Shown: positions 1-8,626, numbered from the stretch's first letter. The stretch: DNA of 64,000 nucleotides from Alicyclobacillus sp. ALC3 (GCF_028751195.1 NZ_CP066784.1:682001-746000); one strand, 5' to 3'. The notes: a model not told the origin generated them from the letters alone. A program made the numbers and translations.

Positions 1-140
1 TCGTCGTACTGGTAAACAGTTCCACGGTAGTGAAGTTTTTGATTTACGTGGTCGCGGTCGATGTGAAGGTTCCACTGGTCGACAGGAGTACTTAACTGTG
101 GGCTGTGTGACGTCGCGACGCCAAAAACGATTTTCGCCAT
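1..140 (-). CDS. LigB-like class III extradiol dioxygenase (N-terminal part, cut by window edge)
   Basis: Only the first 46 codons are inside the window. The start, MAKIVFGVATSHSPQLSTP, matches the N-terminus of LigB/protocatechuate 4,5-dioxygenase-type catalytic subunits, where the His of the TSHSP motif is an iron ligand. The family opens catechol-type rings next to the hydroxyls using Fe(II) and O2. The ATG at 140-138 lies just downstream of the LigJ-like gene on the same strand, so the two are probably co-transcribed and act in one meta-cleavage route. The substrate cannot be told from this fragment. Confidence 0.7.
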   Translation of the reverse strand, partial: MAKIVFGVATSHSPQLSTPVDQWNLHIDRDHVNQKLHYRGTVYQYD

Positions 141-177
141 GTGGTCTACCCCGCCTTTCCTAATGAAATCCTGCGGA

Positions 178-1182
178 TTACGCCAGTCGGAACAACTGCT
201 CAGCATTCCTGTGGAAAATACCTTCTTTATCTTCTTCGCTCAGCCATTCGATACGTTCAATGATGGGGTGGGTATTGTCCATATACTGTCCTGTGTTCGG
301 GTTGACCACGGAGGCTGTACCCGGGTTTTCCGTTCCAAACAGGCACCGATCTGGGCCGACCGTACGGAACAGTAGTTCCAGTGAATCCTGCGTGTAGAGA
401 CAGGTGTCGAAGTAGAGGCGGCGCATACTTTCCTCGAATGGCTCCGCTTTCGGGTTGCGGTAACGGCCTGCCATAAACCTTCCGATTTGGTAGGGAACAG
501 CTCCTCCTGCGTGTGAAATAATAAGTTTCAAATTGGGGAAATCTCGGAAGACGTTAGAGTTTAACAAGGACATCACGGCGATAGTCTCTTCGTTAATGAA
601 GTGCAGGCTGTAGCTTTCCCGTGGCGACACACAGCTCGCCGAGTGAATGAGTGCGGGCACATCGAGTTCAACCAGTTTCTCGTATAGTGGATACCAGTAC
701 TCTTCTCCCATGCCAGGCGGTGTCCCCGTTCCTTCATATGGGTCGGGGTTGATCATGCAGCCGATAAACCCGAGTTCCTTAACACAACGCTCGAGTTCTG
801 GGAGCGTGTGGCGCACATCTGTTCCCGCTGATTGCGGTAGACCTGCAACGCCCTGAAACCTTCCGGGAAAGAGATTACATAGACGCGCTATGATATCGTT
901 TGCTGCTTCGGTATACCAGTGAACGATACGCTCTGGCTGCATCGAGTGCATGGCGTGGAACGGACGCGGAGAAATAAACTGAACGTCTGTGCCAACACCG
1001 TTTAACAGTTCAATGTGTGTTGCGGGCTCTCCCGCACGAGCGCCCCAGACCGCTTTCATGAGCCGTTCGTCGGAGACGGAGACACCTCCTTTCCCGTGCG
1101 CACCGCGACTCGCCAAAAGTGAAGCCTGGTAGGCGTACAACTCAGGCGGGGCGACAACGTGACCGTGTACGTCGATTACCAC
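178..1182 (-). CDS. LigJ-like 4-oxalomesaconate hydratase (amidohydrolase family 2)
   Basis: Amidohydrolase-2 protein of about 334 residues, the size of LigJ (about 340). It has the N-terminal metal-binding DVHGH, a central IHSAS, ISHAGG, and a C-terminal FGTENPG motif typical of 4-oxalomesaconate hydratases, which hydrate the ring-cleavage product of the protocatechuate/gallate 4,5-pathway. The frame opens at an ATG at 1197, but the GGAGGT at 1195-1190 is an ideal ribosome binding site 7 nt before a GTG at 1182, giving MVIDVHGH like the family, so I use 1182. It sits upstream of the LigB-like gene and divergent from a MarR gene. The family is fairly sure; the exact substrate is inferred. Confidence 0.75.
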   Translation of the reverse strand: MVIDVHGHVVAPPELYAYQASLLASRGAHGKGGVSVSDERLMKAVWGARAGEPATHIELLNGVGTDVQFISPRPFHAMHSMQPERIVHWYTEAANDIIARLCNLFPGRFQGVAGLPQSAGTDVRHTLPELERCVKELGFIGCMINPDPYEGTGTPPGMGEEYWYPLYEKLVELDVPALIHSASCVSPRESYSLHFINEETIAVMSLLNSNVFRDFPNLKLIISHAGGAVPYQIGRFMAGRYRNPKAEPFEESMRRLYFDTCLYTQDSLELLFRTVGPDRCLFGTENPGTASVVNPNTGQYMDNTHPIIERIEWLSEEDKEGIFHRNAEQLFRLA

Positions 1183-1226
1183 TAGCACTACCTCCATTCA
1201 CTAAACCGGATTATAATCAACCAGTT

Positions 1227-1248
1227 TACTATACATGAGTGAACAGTA
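1227..1248. promoter_or_regulatory. candidate MarR operator in the divergent intergenic region
   Basis: Imperfect inverted repeat TACTATACA-tgag-TGAACAGTA (9-bp arms, two mismatches) between the LigJ-like gene (minus) and the MarR gene (plus). Size and place fit a MarR-family dimer site that could control both directions. Inference only. Confidence 0.35.
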
Positions 1249-1401
1249 TCAAATATTCTGTATCTTGTAAACAGAAAGGTTGCATTTGTTTGTCGGATTG
1301 GAGACGCGTGGAGGCCGCAACCAGGTACATGGTAAAATGGGTTCAATGCACGCCGGGGCCCGCCACAATGACTACAGGCCCAATGGGACGGGGGAATCAG
1401 C

Positions 1402-2037
1402 ATGGGGCAACCGGATATGAGGATTCGCGAACAGAGAGAAAAACTGTATGCGGAAAAGGCCGAGCAATTACAGGCAAAAATCCACGCCATTGTCGACAGT
1501 TACGACGTTGTCCACCCGGACTTACACAAACCCTCCACAGAGTTGTCCATTTTGGTGGCCCGCGTCTACAACATGGTCTCGACTCTACTGAATGGATACA
1601 CGTCGACACATGGTTTGACGCATGCAAAGTTTACCACCCTGCTGCTCTTGTATCGCACGCCGGGTTATGAACTTCGCATGTCTGAAATTAGTGAGGAAAA
1701 TCATGTGACACGAACCAATATCACAAAACTCGTGGACGGGCTCGAATCCGAAGGATATGTGCAGCGGCGGCAGGATCGTACTGACCGTCGTAGTTCCCTG
1801 ATCCAATTGACGAACAAAGGGCGCTCCTATGTGGAAGACCATTTGGAGTCCTACCTCCAACTTCAGCGATTGATGTTTAATGAGCTCTCTGCCAGAGAAC
1901 AAGAATCGCTAATCACCATTCTCTACAAGCTTCTGTTCAGCCTTACGTTAAAGGGTGGGGAGGGTGAACTAAAACCCGACGAGTTTCATCGTGGAGAGGC
2001 CGATTCAAACTCGGCATATAGCGACAAAGAAGTGTGA
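1402..2037 (+). CDS. MarR family transcriptional regulator
   Basis: 211 residues, longer than the usual 140-160 because of an N-terminal extension of about 45 residues and an acidic C-terminal tail. The winged-helix core is clear: LRMSEISEENHVTRTNITK (recognition helix region), then the wing with RRQDRTDRRSS and LTNKGRSYVEDHL. MarR proteins commonly sense phenolic or other small ligands and repress a divergent catabolic gene. Here the divergent neighbours are the LigJ/LigB-like genes, so a role in sensing the aromatic substrate or an intermediate is likely. A GGGGG stretch lies about 8 nt before the ATG. Confidence 0.8.
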   Translation: MGQPDMRIREQREKLYAEKAEQLQAKIHAIVDSYDVVHPDLHKPSTELSILVARVYNMVSTLLNGYTSTHGLTHAKFTTLLLLYRTPGYELRMSEISEENHVTRTNITKLVDGLESEGYVQRRQDRTDRRSSLIQLTNKGRSYVEDHLESYLQLQRLMFNELSAREQESLITILYKLLFSLTLKGGEGELKPDEFHRGEADSNSAYSDKEV

Positions 2038-2169
2038 CCTCGTATGAGAAGGGCGAGCAACTTGGTCGCTCGTAGCTGCCTTCGCGATTAAAGGCAGAAG
2101 AACTGCTCTGATACGCCTAGAGAAATCCCTGCGCTGTTGACGGGGACGGCTCCTCGGTCAAGGTGCAGG

Positions 2170-2620
2170 TCGTGTTAAGATGGCACTGAAACCGATGAGC
2201 GACTGTGCCTGTGGCAGCGTACATGCGCATCTGACGGGAACTGTAGCCACGTTCTGTAGCTACTCCTGCAGGGTGCGTCGCTTAACGTGGCCAGGCTTGT
2301 GGTTCCCCTTCCCACTCAAGGACCTGGATGATTTGAGAGATACTCCGTGGGAACCTCTCACCGTAGCAGGGTCGCCTGATTTACAGCGACTCCGGAATTG
2401 CCTCTTGCCTATGCTGGATTTTGGGCATTGGCCTTAGTCCATGGAATCCCTCCCGACGACATTTAGCCAGGTAGCGGCGAAGGGTTCGCTCCAATATACC
2501 TGTCTGCGCGCGGATCTCGGCCTTAATGTGCCGACCGCGACCAGCCGGAGGATCCAATCGTCTCCCGATATCGACCACCTTTCCCCACTGGTTGGACGCA
2601 GTTTCCGCGCGGGAATTTGA
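2170..2620 (-). pseudogene. remnant of an integrase-type (rve/DDE) transposase
   Basis: Three minus-strand frames pieced together recall the N-terminal half of an IS481/Mu-like transposase: an HTH piece (ERTLRRYLAKCRREGFHGLRP), then SISQIIQVLEWEG in another frame, then ERGYSSRQMRMYA. Frameshifts and stops separate the pieces and no DDE catalytic part remains. Nothing else is seen between the MarR gene and 2757. It shows that this stretch has accumulated dead mobile elements. Confidence 0.55.
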
Positions 2621-2756
2621 GCGCTGGTGATAATTTTGTACAGGAGTTTGACGTGCGGATGTCGAATTTCTCCCTTATCGAATTTATGTGTTGGGGATTT
2701 CCAGTTGGTCACTGACATGCGCCCCGTGGTCATGGGGGCTTCAGCACTGTGGTCTC

Positions 2757-2961
2757 GCCTCATCGACCAGTACGGCCGGGTGCAAATGGTCGATGAACTG
2801 GCAGGCAGGATGCGGATAAACTTTCGGTTGGCACAAGGCTCAAAGCCCTGCTCATCAACATCGGCACCGATCGCAGGGCACTCTACACGGTACAGGAGTG
2901 CTATGAGAAGCGCGACATCGAGGTTCTGCTTGGAGCCGGCGTGTCGGCAGCCGAGCCATAG
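2757..2961 (+). pseudogene. remnant of an IS1634/DUF4277-type transposase
   Basis: One frame reads LIDQYGRVQMVDELAG. After a frameshift near 2808 the next reads KALLINIGTDRRALYTVQEC followed by YEKRDIEVLLGAGVSAAE, which looks like the N-terminal DUF4277 region of IS1634-type transposases. The reading ends at a stop at 2961 and the catalytic part is missing. Orientation is opposite to the remnant just upstream, so at least two elements decayed here. Confidence 0.55.
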
Positions 2962-3019
2962 TTATGATGCTGTACTATTGTGTGTCGACCAAAGCGCTAA
3001 AGCGGGGGACAGTCCATGA

Positions 3020-3075
3020 TGAACTACCTTCCGTTTTCACCGCCGCTATGTGGTTTTGTTGATCAAAAGTTGGTC
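3020..3075. repeat. degenerate copy of the element-end sequence seen near the tRNA-Thr gene
   Basis: Contains GAACTACCTTCCGTTTTC, close to the terminator half at 40192-40209, then GTTGATCAAAAGTTGGTC, which matches most of the tandem repeat at 40143-40164. The two blocks are in the reverse order here. It may be a scar of a related integrative element. Confidence 0.35.
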
Positions 3076-3095
3076 TATGCCAAAATCATATTTCG

Positions 3096-4274
3096 TCACT
3101 CGACGAATGTCAGGGCACCATTGAATGGGCAGTGAACAGCGCACAAACCGCACCCGTTGCACTGCTCATTAATGTCCGGAACTCCTCCTTTTAGGGACAG
3201 AGCTCCAAAAAAGCAAGAGTCCCTACAAGGTTTTACCTCGCAAGCCAAACAGACGGAGGCATCCGTCAATGCTGCACGCCGAGGGGGAAATTCAACGGTA
3301 TCCTCTTCTCGTAGGCATTGCGCGGACTTACCCACAAGATCACTCAGTCTAGTGACACCTTGTTTGTCACAGTAGTTCTGTAGGCCATTCAAGATGTCGG
3401 CGACCCTACCGTATCCATGCATCATGACGCTCGACGACAGTTGCACTGAATGAGCACCCGCTAGCATAAATTCAACCGCCGATTGCCATGAATGGACCCC
3501 GTTGCCGCCAATGACAGGCCCGCCGATTTGAGCATAGATTTGTGATACCCAATATAAAGACAGGGGTGTCATCCAGGTTCCGCCGATTCCGTTGTATCCG
3601 CCCAGAGCAGGACGCTGAGTCTCCAAATCAATCATCAAACCCTGGAAGCGGTGCATCATTGTAACTCCTGCCGCTCCTGCTTTGCGAACAGCTTGTGCTA
3701 ATGCGATCAAGTCTGGTGCGTGAGGACTCAGTTTTACGATGACCGGAAGGCTTGTGGCTTGCGTGACGATCCGAACAATCTGTTCCGCGCGATCCGTTGA
3801 TTGACTGATCTTTGCCCCCATCGCGTTCTTGCTGTGTCTCGCATGTGGGTTCCCAAAGTTCAGCTCGAGGGCGTCAACGCCTTTCTGCTGGAGCTTGAAA
3901 GACAGATCTCCCCAACCTTCCAATGTACCCGCATTAACGCTACCAACGACCCGTACATTCATCCGTTTAGCATGCTCTATCCAGTGAGGGAGTTGTTCCG
4001 AAATTTCATCAACAGACTGTAGCGGTCCACCGCGAGAAAAGAACGTATATTCATCCGAGACTCGTGACTGCCCATTTTCGTCGTGGACTAGGAATCTCGT
4101 AATGCCGGGTTTCTGAAAATCCCGCAACTCGCTGACAGACTTCAGCACAACTGCACCTGCGCCTGAGTCTATTGCGCGGTTAATATTCCACTTGTTAGTG
4201 GCGTCACTGGCTCCCAACCAAATTGGGTTTTTGAACTTCATGCCCAATAATTCCACACCGAAATCACAATTCAT
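3096..4274 (-). CDS. PreA-like dihydropyrimidine/dihydroorotate dehydrogenase-family protein with C-terminal 4Fe-4S domain
   Basis: 392 residues. A DHOD-like FMN-binding TIM barrel (about 1-310; NPIWLGASDATNK at the N-terminus, ELNFGNPH, VIVKLSPHAPD, GPVIGGNGVHS) is followed by a bacterial ferredoxin domain with two Cys clusters (CLACEVKPCRDSC and CNGCGLCAVHCP). This is the layout of PreA, the catalytic half of NAD-dependent dihydropyrimidine dehydrogenase. No PreT-like partner is nearby, and the gene follows an MHS transporter gene, so another unsaturated substrate is possible. GGGAGG lies 11 nt before the ATG. Confidence 0.7.
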   Translation of the reverse strand: MNCDFGVELLGMKFKNPIWLGASDATNKWNINRAIDSGAGAVVLKSVSELRDFQKPGITRFLVHDENGQSRVSDEYTFFSRGGPLQSVDEISEQLPHWIEHAKRMNVRVVGSVNAGTLEGWGDLSFKLQQKGVDALELNFGNPHARHSKNAMGAKISQSTDRAEQIVRIVTQATSLPVIVKLSPHAPDLIALAQAVRKAGAAGVTMMHRFQGLMIDLETQRPALGGYNGIGGTWMTPLSLYWVSQIYAQIGGPVIGGNGVHSWQSAVEFMLAGAHSVQLSSSVMMHGYGRVADILNGLQNYCDKQGVTRLSDLVGKSAQCLREEDTVEFPPRRAALTDASVCLACEVKPCRDSCFFGALSLKGGVPDINEQCNGCGLCAVHCPFNGALTFVE

Positions 4275-4310
4275 TTCATCTTATTCCTCCCGCCATAGCT
4301 CCAAATAAAT

Positions 4311-4360
4311 CAAGGACCCGCCGGCCAATCGTAAAGAAGAGTGGTCTTCGCGGGCCCTTG
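4311..4360 (-). terminator. hairpin between the transporter and PreA-like genes
   Basis: Inverted repeat CAAGGACCCGC / GCGGGCCCTTG with one mismatch. On the minus strand it is followed by a T-rich tail (ATTTATTT). It probably ends or attenuates transcription coming from the transporter gene. Confidence 0.45.
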
Positions 4361-4398
4361 GCATACACCGTCAGTATCGAATCAGGAAACGCCTTTGT

Positions 4399-5724
4399 CT
4401 ATGCGTCCTGATCGTTGAAATCCACGTGTCTGGTATCCGGACTTAGAATCCCACCAATCAGAATGAGCAGACCGCCAAAAGCAGTAATAGCAATTCCGGT
4501 ATCCTTGTATGGCATCAACTTGGCCAGATCCAACATGAAGAAAGATGAAAATGACGGTATCAAAATCGCCAGACTGTAGCCAACACCGTATCCTGAGGCA
4601 CGAATGCTCGTATGGAACATCTCGGTAATCCAGGACGTTAACAGCCCGAAGATCGGCACCATCAGTGCATTCAGAACTAGTACCAAGACAATCAGCTCAG
4701 CCGTGTGTTTGTATCCGCCGTTCACGAGAACATAGTATAACAACGGTGCGATTGTAACCCCGATAATACCGAAAATACTGACGACTTTGTTCCTGCCAAT
4801 CTTTTGGCTGATCACGCCGACCAGAGTAAATAGGAATAGTAATACGATACCTGACAGAAGTTGAGACCACGTGATGACTCCGTGCCCTACGCCCAAAATT
4901 TTTCCGAGTATGCTTGGGTAGGCTGTCAGGAAGCCATTGGACTGAAACCAAATTCCGGACATCACAATAAAGACAATCATCAGCCGCCGCAGGGGCTGGC
5001 CTCGAAACAGTTGCTTCAGTGGGTAGGCGGACTCCTTGGTCGGCTTCCAAGCCCGCGACTCTTCGACTTTACGTAAGTAATATATGAACAGAACGAAAGA
5101 GAACGCCGCGCCGGCCACAAACGGGATCCTCCACCCCCAAACGGCATAAGGGGAATTTGGACCCGCAGATGACATGACACTCAAGAGCACCACTGTGATA
5201 ATGGACATGGCAACTGAGGCAGCAGGGTAACCAGTGTTAATGAGGCCTCCGTACATACCTCTTTTGTGCTTCGCTGTATACTCCATGGCCAATGGGTTCG
5301 CTCCAGTATATTCGCCACCAAGGAATATCCCGTCTACAAACCGTAATATGGCAAGGAGAATGATGCCAGTAACGCCCCACACTTTGTATCCAGGCAGAAA
5401 TGCCATGAGGAAAGTGGCCACAGTACATCCCAAGGTCGCAACAAGGGTAATCCGCTTGCGTCCCGTTTTGTCACCGTAGTGACCAAAGATGAAGGCGCCA
5501 AGCGGTCTTCCAATCAGCGAAAATGCAAAAACGAGGAACGTCATCGTCGTCTCTGTGGTGGGCGCTACCGTCTTTGGTAAGAAATATGACATAGCCGGGG
5601 CAAGCGCAACAACGGGAAGAAAAACGTCAAACATATCGACAAAAAAGGCCAGAAACGCGGCAATAAGAGCCTGACGACCGACTTCCGTCGGAACCTCCGA
5701 CGTGCGCTCGTATACCAATGACAC
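4399..5724 (-). CDS. MFS transporter, metabolite:H+ symporter (MHS) type
   Basis: 441 residues with about 12 hydrophobic segments. The signature GRPLGAFIFGHYGDKTGRKR between TM2 and TM3 and a later GGEYTGANPLAMEY are typical of the MHS subfamily (KgtP, ShiA, ProP, citrate/dicarboxylate porters). It probably imports an organic acid or aromatic acid used by the surrounding enzymes. The start is a GTG at 5724 preceded by GAGGGGAAG. It is divergent from iclR, so the shared 300-bp intergenic region probably controls it. Confidence 0.8.
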   Translation of the reverse strand: MSLVYERTSEVPTEVGRQALIAAFLAFFVDMFDVFLPVVALAPAMSYFLPKTVAPTTETTMTFLVFAFSLIGRPLGAFIFGHYGDKTGRKRITLVATLGCTVATFLMAFLPGYKVWGVTGIILLAILRFVDGIFLGGEYTGANPLAMEYTAKHKRGMYGGLINTGYPAASVAMSIITVVLLSVMSSAGPNSPYAVWGWRIPFVAGAAFSFVLFIYYLRKVEESRAWKPTKESAYPLKQLFRGQPLRRLMIVFIVMSGIWFQSNGFLTAYPSILGKILGVGHGVITWSQLLSGIVLLFLFTLVGVISQKIGRNKVVSIFGIIGVTIAPLLYYVLVNGGYKHTAELIVLVLVLNALMVPIFGLLTSWITEMFHTSIRASGYGVGYSLAILIPSFSSFFMLDLAKLMPYKDTGIAITAFGGLLILIGGILSPDTRHVDFNDQDA

Positions 5725-5995
5725 AATGCTTCCCCTCTATTCACTGTAAATTTAGAAACTTACAACCAACGTCCGCCAACTTAACATTTCATGGATGATC
5801 GCGATTCTGTATGCGCATACACAAGGGTCAATAAGTTTTCCGTAAGGTTCCGGTTTTGATATAATCCCAGAAGTTGACTCGTCTTTTACTATGGCCCCCT
5901 CTCACATTTAGGATTGAACGCCAGTCTGTACGGGTAGAATTTCTGTGTATTTGATACTATACGAAGCAGAATTGTTTCACAATAGGACTTTTAAA

Positions 5996-6012
5996 ATTTC
6001 AGAATGTGAAAT
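5996..6012. promoter_or_regulatory. probable IclR operator upstream of the iclR-type gene
   Basis: ATTTCAGAATGTGAAAT is a 17-bp palindrome with a single mismatch. It differs at one base from ATTTCACAATGTGAAAT at 6807-6823, ahead of the aldolase gene. A further half-site TTTCACAAT lies at 5975-5983. Its place just before the start codon suggests autorepression, and it may also act on the divergent transporter gene. Confidence 0.6.
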
Positions 6013-6023
6013 GAGGTATTGGA

Positions 6024-6779
6024 TTGTCACAGTCATTCAGTCGAGGCTTACTCATTTTGGACATGTTCACACAGGAACGGCGTACGATAAACCTTGAAGA
6101 AATTTCTTCAGAACTGGACATTTCACCCATTACGGCATATCGCTACGTAAAAGTCTTGAATGACGCCGGAATACTACGATTCCATGACGGACAGGTCTCA
6201 TTGTCCGCCAAAATACTACGATTTGTTCACCTCTTCATGGAGCAGGACAAGCTAACCGAGATCGCGAAAGGACCTGTTTCACAACTCTCCATGGATTTGA
6301 ATGAAACGGTGGCGCTGTGCCAATTTGAAGCTCCAGATGTAGTGTGTACGTACCGCATGGAAAGTTCGTCCCCCTTGCGGACGTCATTCTCCATCGGACA
6401 ACGAATGTCCATCTACGCTGGTGCGTTCTCACGTGCCATCATTGCATTTCTGCCAGCGCAGGAGCGCAACTCGGTGATTCGTCAAACCAAAATTTCCTCC
6501 TATACGGAGCACACCATCGCGAACCTAGAAGTTTACCTCGAGCGATTGTCCCAAATCCGCCAAGACGGTTACGACACGAGCAACCAAGAGGTCGACCCTG
6601 GGATTTACGCAATGGCCGTGCCCATTTTCGTATCCAACCGTGTTGTCGGCTGCCTGGGGATTGCCATTCCATCTGCACGCTACACCGAGTCACGCGGACC
6701 AGAGCTACTCGCAAAACTCCAACAGGCGTCCGCACATATATCGTCCACTATGCAATCGTCCGATCTACTTTTCTCCTAA
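6024..6779 (+). CDS. IclR family transcriptional regulator
   Basis: 251 residues. The N-terminal winged HTH (about 1-60; RGLLILDMFTQERRTINLEE, then SPITAYRYVKVLNDAGIL) is followed by the IclR effector-binding domain (ALCQFEAPDVVCTYRMESS, GAFSRAIIAFLP, DTSNQEVDPGIYAMAVPIF, GCLGIAIPSARYTE). Translation starts at a TTG at 6024 with GAGGT 8 nt upstream. The gene lies between the transporter and the aldolase-cupin-DUF6282 genes, and palindromes of one type occur before itself and before the aldolase gene. It is therefore the likely regulator of this catabolic cluster. Confidence 0.85.
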   Translation: MSQSFSRGLLILDMFTQERRTINLEEISSELDISPITAYRYVKVLNDAGILRFHDGQVSLSAKILRFVHLFMEQDKLTEIAKGPVSQLSMDLNETVALCQFEAPDVVCTYRMESSSPLRTSFSIGQRMSIYAGAFSRAIIAFLPAQERNSVIRQTKISSYTEHTIANLEVYLERLSQIRQDGYDTSNQEVDPGIYAMAVPIFVSNRVVGCLGIAIPSARYTESRGPELLAKLQQASAHISSTMQSSDLLFS

Positions 6780-6803
6780 GTCCCTGTCCCCTCCCACCAA
6801 AAA

Positions 6804-6832
6804 CTGATTTCACAATGTGAAATCAGTTTTTT
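6804..6832 (+). promoter_or_regulatory. IclR-type palindrome that doubles as an intrinsic terminator
   Basis: CTGATTTCACA-a-TGTGAAATCAG is a perfect 11-bp inverted repeat followed by a TTTTTT run, so it can terminate iclR transcription. The same bases contain the TTTCACAATGTGAAA palindrome that also precedes iclR, and they end 10 bp before the -35 of the next promoter. That suits binding by the IclR protein. Confidence 0.6.
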
Positions 6833-6836
6833 CTTA

Positions 6837-6866
6837 TTGCAAAATTCATTGGGGTGTTTATATACT
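6837..6866 (+). promoter_or_regulatory. predicted sigma-A promoter of the aldolase-cupin-DUF6282 operon
   Basis: TTGCAA at 6837-6842 and TATACT at 6861-6866 with an 18-bp spacer, directly downstream of the IclR palindrome and about 50 bp before the aldolase start. Confidence 0.5.
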
Positions 6867-6919
6867 TTACACTAGTTGGCGAAAGCGCTGTCTTCTCACG
6901 CCAACGGATTGGAGGGTTC

Positions 6920-7681
6920 ATGATGGCAGGATTAAGCCTTAAAGAAAAGCTTGCTTCGCGACCTTGTTTCGGCACCTTTCTGAAGCTGCCCCGTCCAGAG
7001 GTCGTACACATCCTAGCCTTAGCAGGATTCGACTTCGTCATCTGCGATATGGAACACAGTCAAACCTCCGAAGTTGAAGCTAGGGCGGTCATTCGAGAGT
7101 GTGTATCAGTCTCTCTACCAGTCGTCGTCCGCTTGCCTGACCCGTCACAAGGCGTCGTCAATCGTCTGCTTGAAGCAGGAGCTACCGGCATTCAAATGCC
7201 GAGACTTCAAACGTCGGACGATACAAGACACATGTACAAAATCACGCATTTTCCCCCGAACGGAGGACGATCGTTCGGCAATGCAAACGTGGCGGCCCAG
7301 TACGGAAGCGTATCTAACAATGCATATTTAGAATCCGAAAATACCAGAGTCTTAACCGTGGGCCAGTTCGAAACCCGCGCGATGGAATCGCCATGCGACT
7401 CGATGATGGACGGCCTAGACGTTGCCTTCATTGGTCCTCAAGATCTCAGCATTGACTATGGGGTTCCTGGCAATTTCATGGATGACAACGTCCAGGAACA
7501 CATCCGTAAGGTGGAGATGGCAGCCAGAAGAACGGGAACGTTTATGGGGGCGTTCGCTGGTACCCCAGAGCAGGCAAAAATGTATATCGATGCCGACTAC
7601 CGATTTATTGCTGTGGGTGGAGACATTGGGATGCTTGTAAAACAATCAAAATCATTAGTGTCAGAACTACATGGTCGTTAA
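6920..7681 (+). CDS. HpcH/HpaI family (class II) aldolase
   Basis: 253 residues. The HpcH/HpaI barrel is recognised by GTFLKLPRPEVVHILALAGF, FVICDMEHSQ, VVVRLPD, LEAGATGIQMPRL, VGQFETRAM (the Glu is probably a metal ligand) and VAFIGPQDLSID. The family uses a divalent metal to split 2-oxo-4-hydroxy acids into pyruvate and an aldehyde or keto acid. The reading frame is open from 6854, but GGAGGG at 6911-6916 sets the start at the ATG at 6920. First gene of a three-gene operon with the cupin and DUF6282 genes. Confidence 0.8.
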   Translation: MMAGLSLKEKLASRPCFGTFLKLPRPEVVHILALAGFDFVICDMEHSQTSEVEARAVIRECVSVSLPVVVRLPDPSQGVVNRLLEAGATGIQMPRLQTSDDTRHMYKITHFPPNGGRSFGNANVAAQYGSVSNNAYLESENTRVLTVGQFETRAMESPCDSMMDGLDVAFIGPQDLSIDYGVPGNFMDDNVQEHIRKVEMAARRTGTFMGAFAGTPEQAKMYIDADYRFIAVGGDIGMLVKQSKSLVSELHGR

Positions 7682-7720
7682 AATTCCGGGCCAATATAAC
7701 TACCAAGTGGAGGGGTACAG

Positions 7721-8626
7721 ATGTACGACAAGAGCGATCCACGTGTGAGCCTCACCAATCATTCTCCGTCCTCCAAAGGAGCGCCTACAAGCTTTGCCGC
7801 CGCGGAATATGTGAAGTTCTACGAGCAAGTCCCGGACGAAAACGTTCGAGGGACACGGACTTGGTGGGCCCGATCGCAAAACTTTGTCATGTCTTTTTCC
7901 GAAGCAGTTGCCGGTGATACGCTTGTCCGTAAGGGGCAAGTCGACGAGTATGTCGCGTTGTTGCCCGACAAGACAACCAAGGCGTCCATCTACAATGCAG
8001 AGGAGGAAATCTCAATCACTGGCGGCCATATCGTCGTCGTTCCGCCAGGCGACAGTGGAATTCACATGGAAGAAAGCGGAACAGTGGTCCGCCTGTTTAC
8101 CAACAAAAATGAAGATCTATTATCTCTATCAATCAATCAAGCATCCTATCAGGACCCGCACCCAAATGTAGCCCGATTCGAAGCTTGGCCCGAATCCCCT
8201 AAAGGGTTCAAAATCCGTGCTTACAGCCTAGACGTGCCGCCACAAGAAGGACGTTTTGGACGTATTTGGAGATGTTCTACCTTTATGGTCAATTTCCTGG
8301 ATCCGAGCGGTCCACGTGACCCCGCAAAAATGTCTCCTCACTCACACGATGATTTTGAACAGTGCTCTCTTGTGCTCCAAGGAGATTACGTCCATCACTT
8401 GAGATACCCTTGGACGATTGATTCGAGGAAATGGCGCCCCGATGAGCACGAAACCTGCGGAACGCCATCGGTAACGGTCATTCCCCCATTCGCCATTCAT
8501 ACATCTCAAGCGGTCAACAGCGGCATCAACCAACTGGTTGATATATTTTGTCCACCCCGAATCGATTTTTCGCAACAAGAAGGCTGGGTACTGAATGCGA
8601 ACGATTACCCCACCATCAACGACTAG
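7721..8626 (+). CDS. bicupin-like protein of unknown function
   Basis: 301 residues. The C-terminal half has cupin-like metal-binding candidates: SPHSHDDFEQCSLVLQGDY (His, His, Glu) and IPPFAIHTSQ (late His). The N-terminal half has a weaker beta-barrel pattern (GGHIVVVPPGDSGIHM). No substrate can be assigned; cupins in catabolic operons are usually isomerases, dioxygenases or decarboxylases. GTGGAGGGG precedes the ATG by about 7 nt. It lies 39 nt after the aldolase gene and 21 nt before the DUF6282 gene, so it very likely acts in the same pathway. Confidence 0.65.
   Translation: MYDKSDPRVSLTNHSPSSKGAPTSFAAAEYVKFYEQVPDENVRGTRTWWARSQNFVMSFSEAVAGDTLVRKGQVDEYVALLPDKTTKASIYNAEEEISITGGHIVVVPPGDSGIHMEESGTVVRLFTNKNEDLLSLSINQASYQDPHPNVARFEAWPESPKGFKIRAYSLDVPPQEGRFGRIWRCSTFMVNFLDPSGPRDPAKMSPHSHDDFEQCSLVLQGDYVHHLRYPWTIDSRKWRPDEHETCGTPSVTVIPPFAIHTSQAVNSGINQLVDIFCPPRIDFSQQEGWVLNANDYPTIND

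Noticed and set aside
2180-2437. Plus-strand ORF of 85 codons
   Set aside because: It is antisense to recognisable transposase pieces (SISQIIQVLEWEG, ERGYSSRQMRMYA) on the minus strand.
3096-4274. Assignment as the complete dihydropyrimidine dehydrogenase PreAT
   Set aside because: No PreT-like (FAD/NADH) gene is adjacent, so only the PreA-like subunit can be named.
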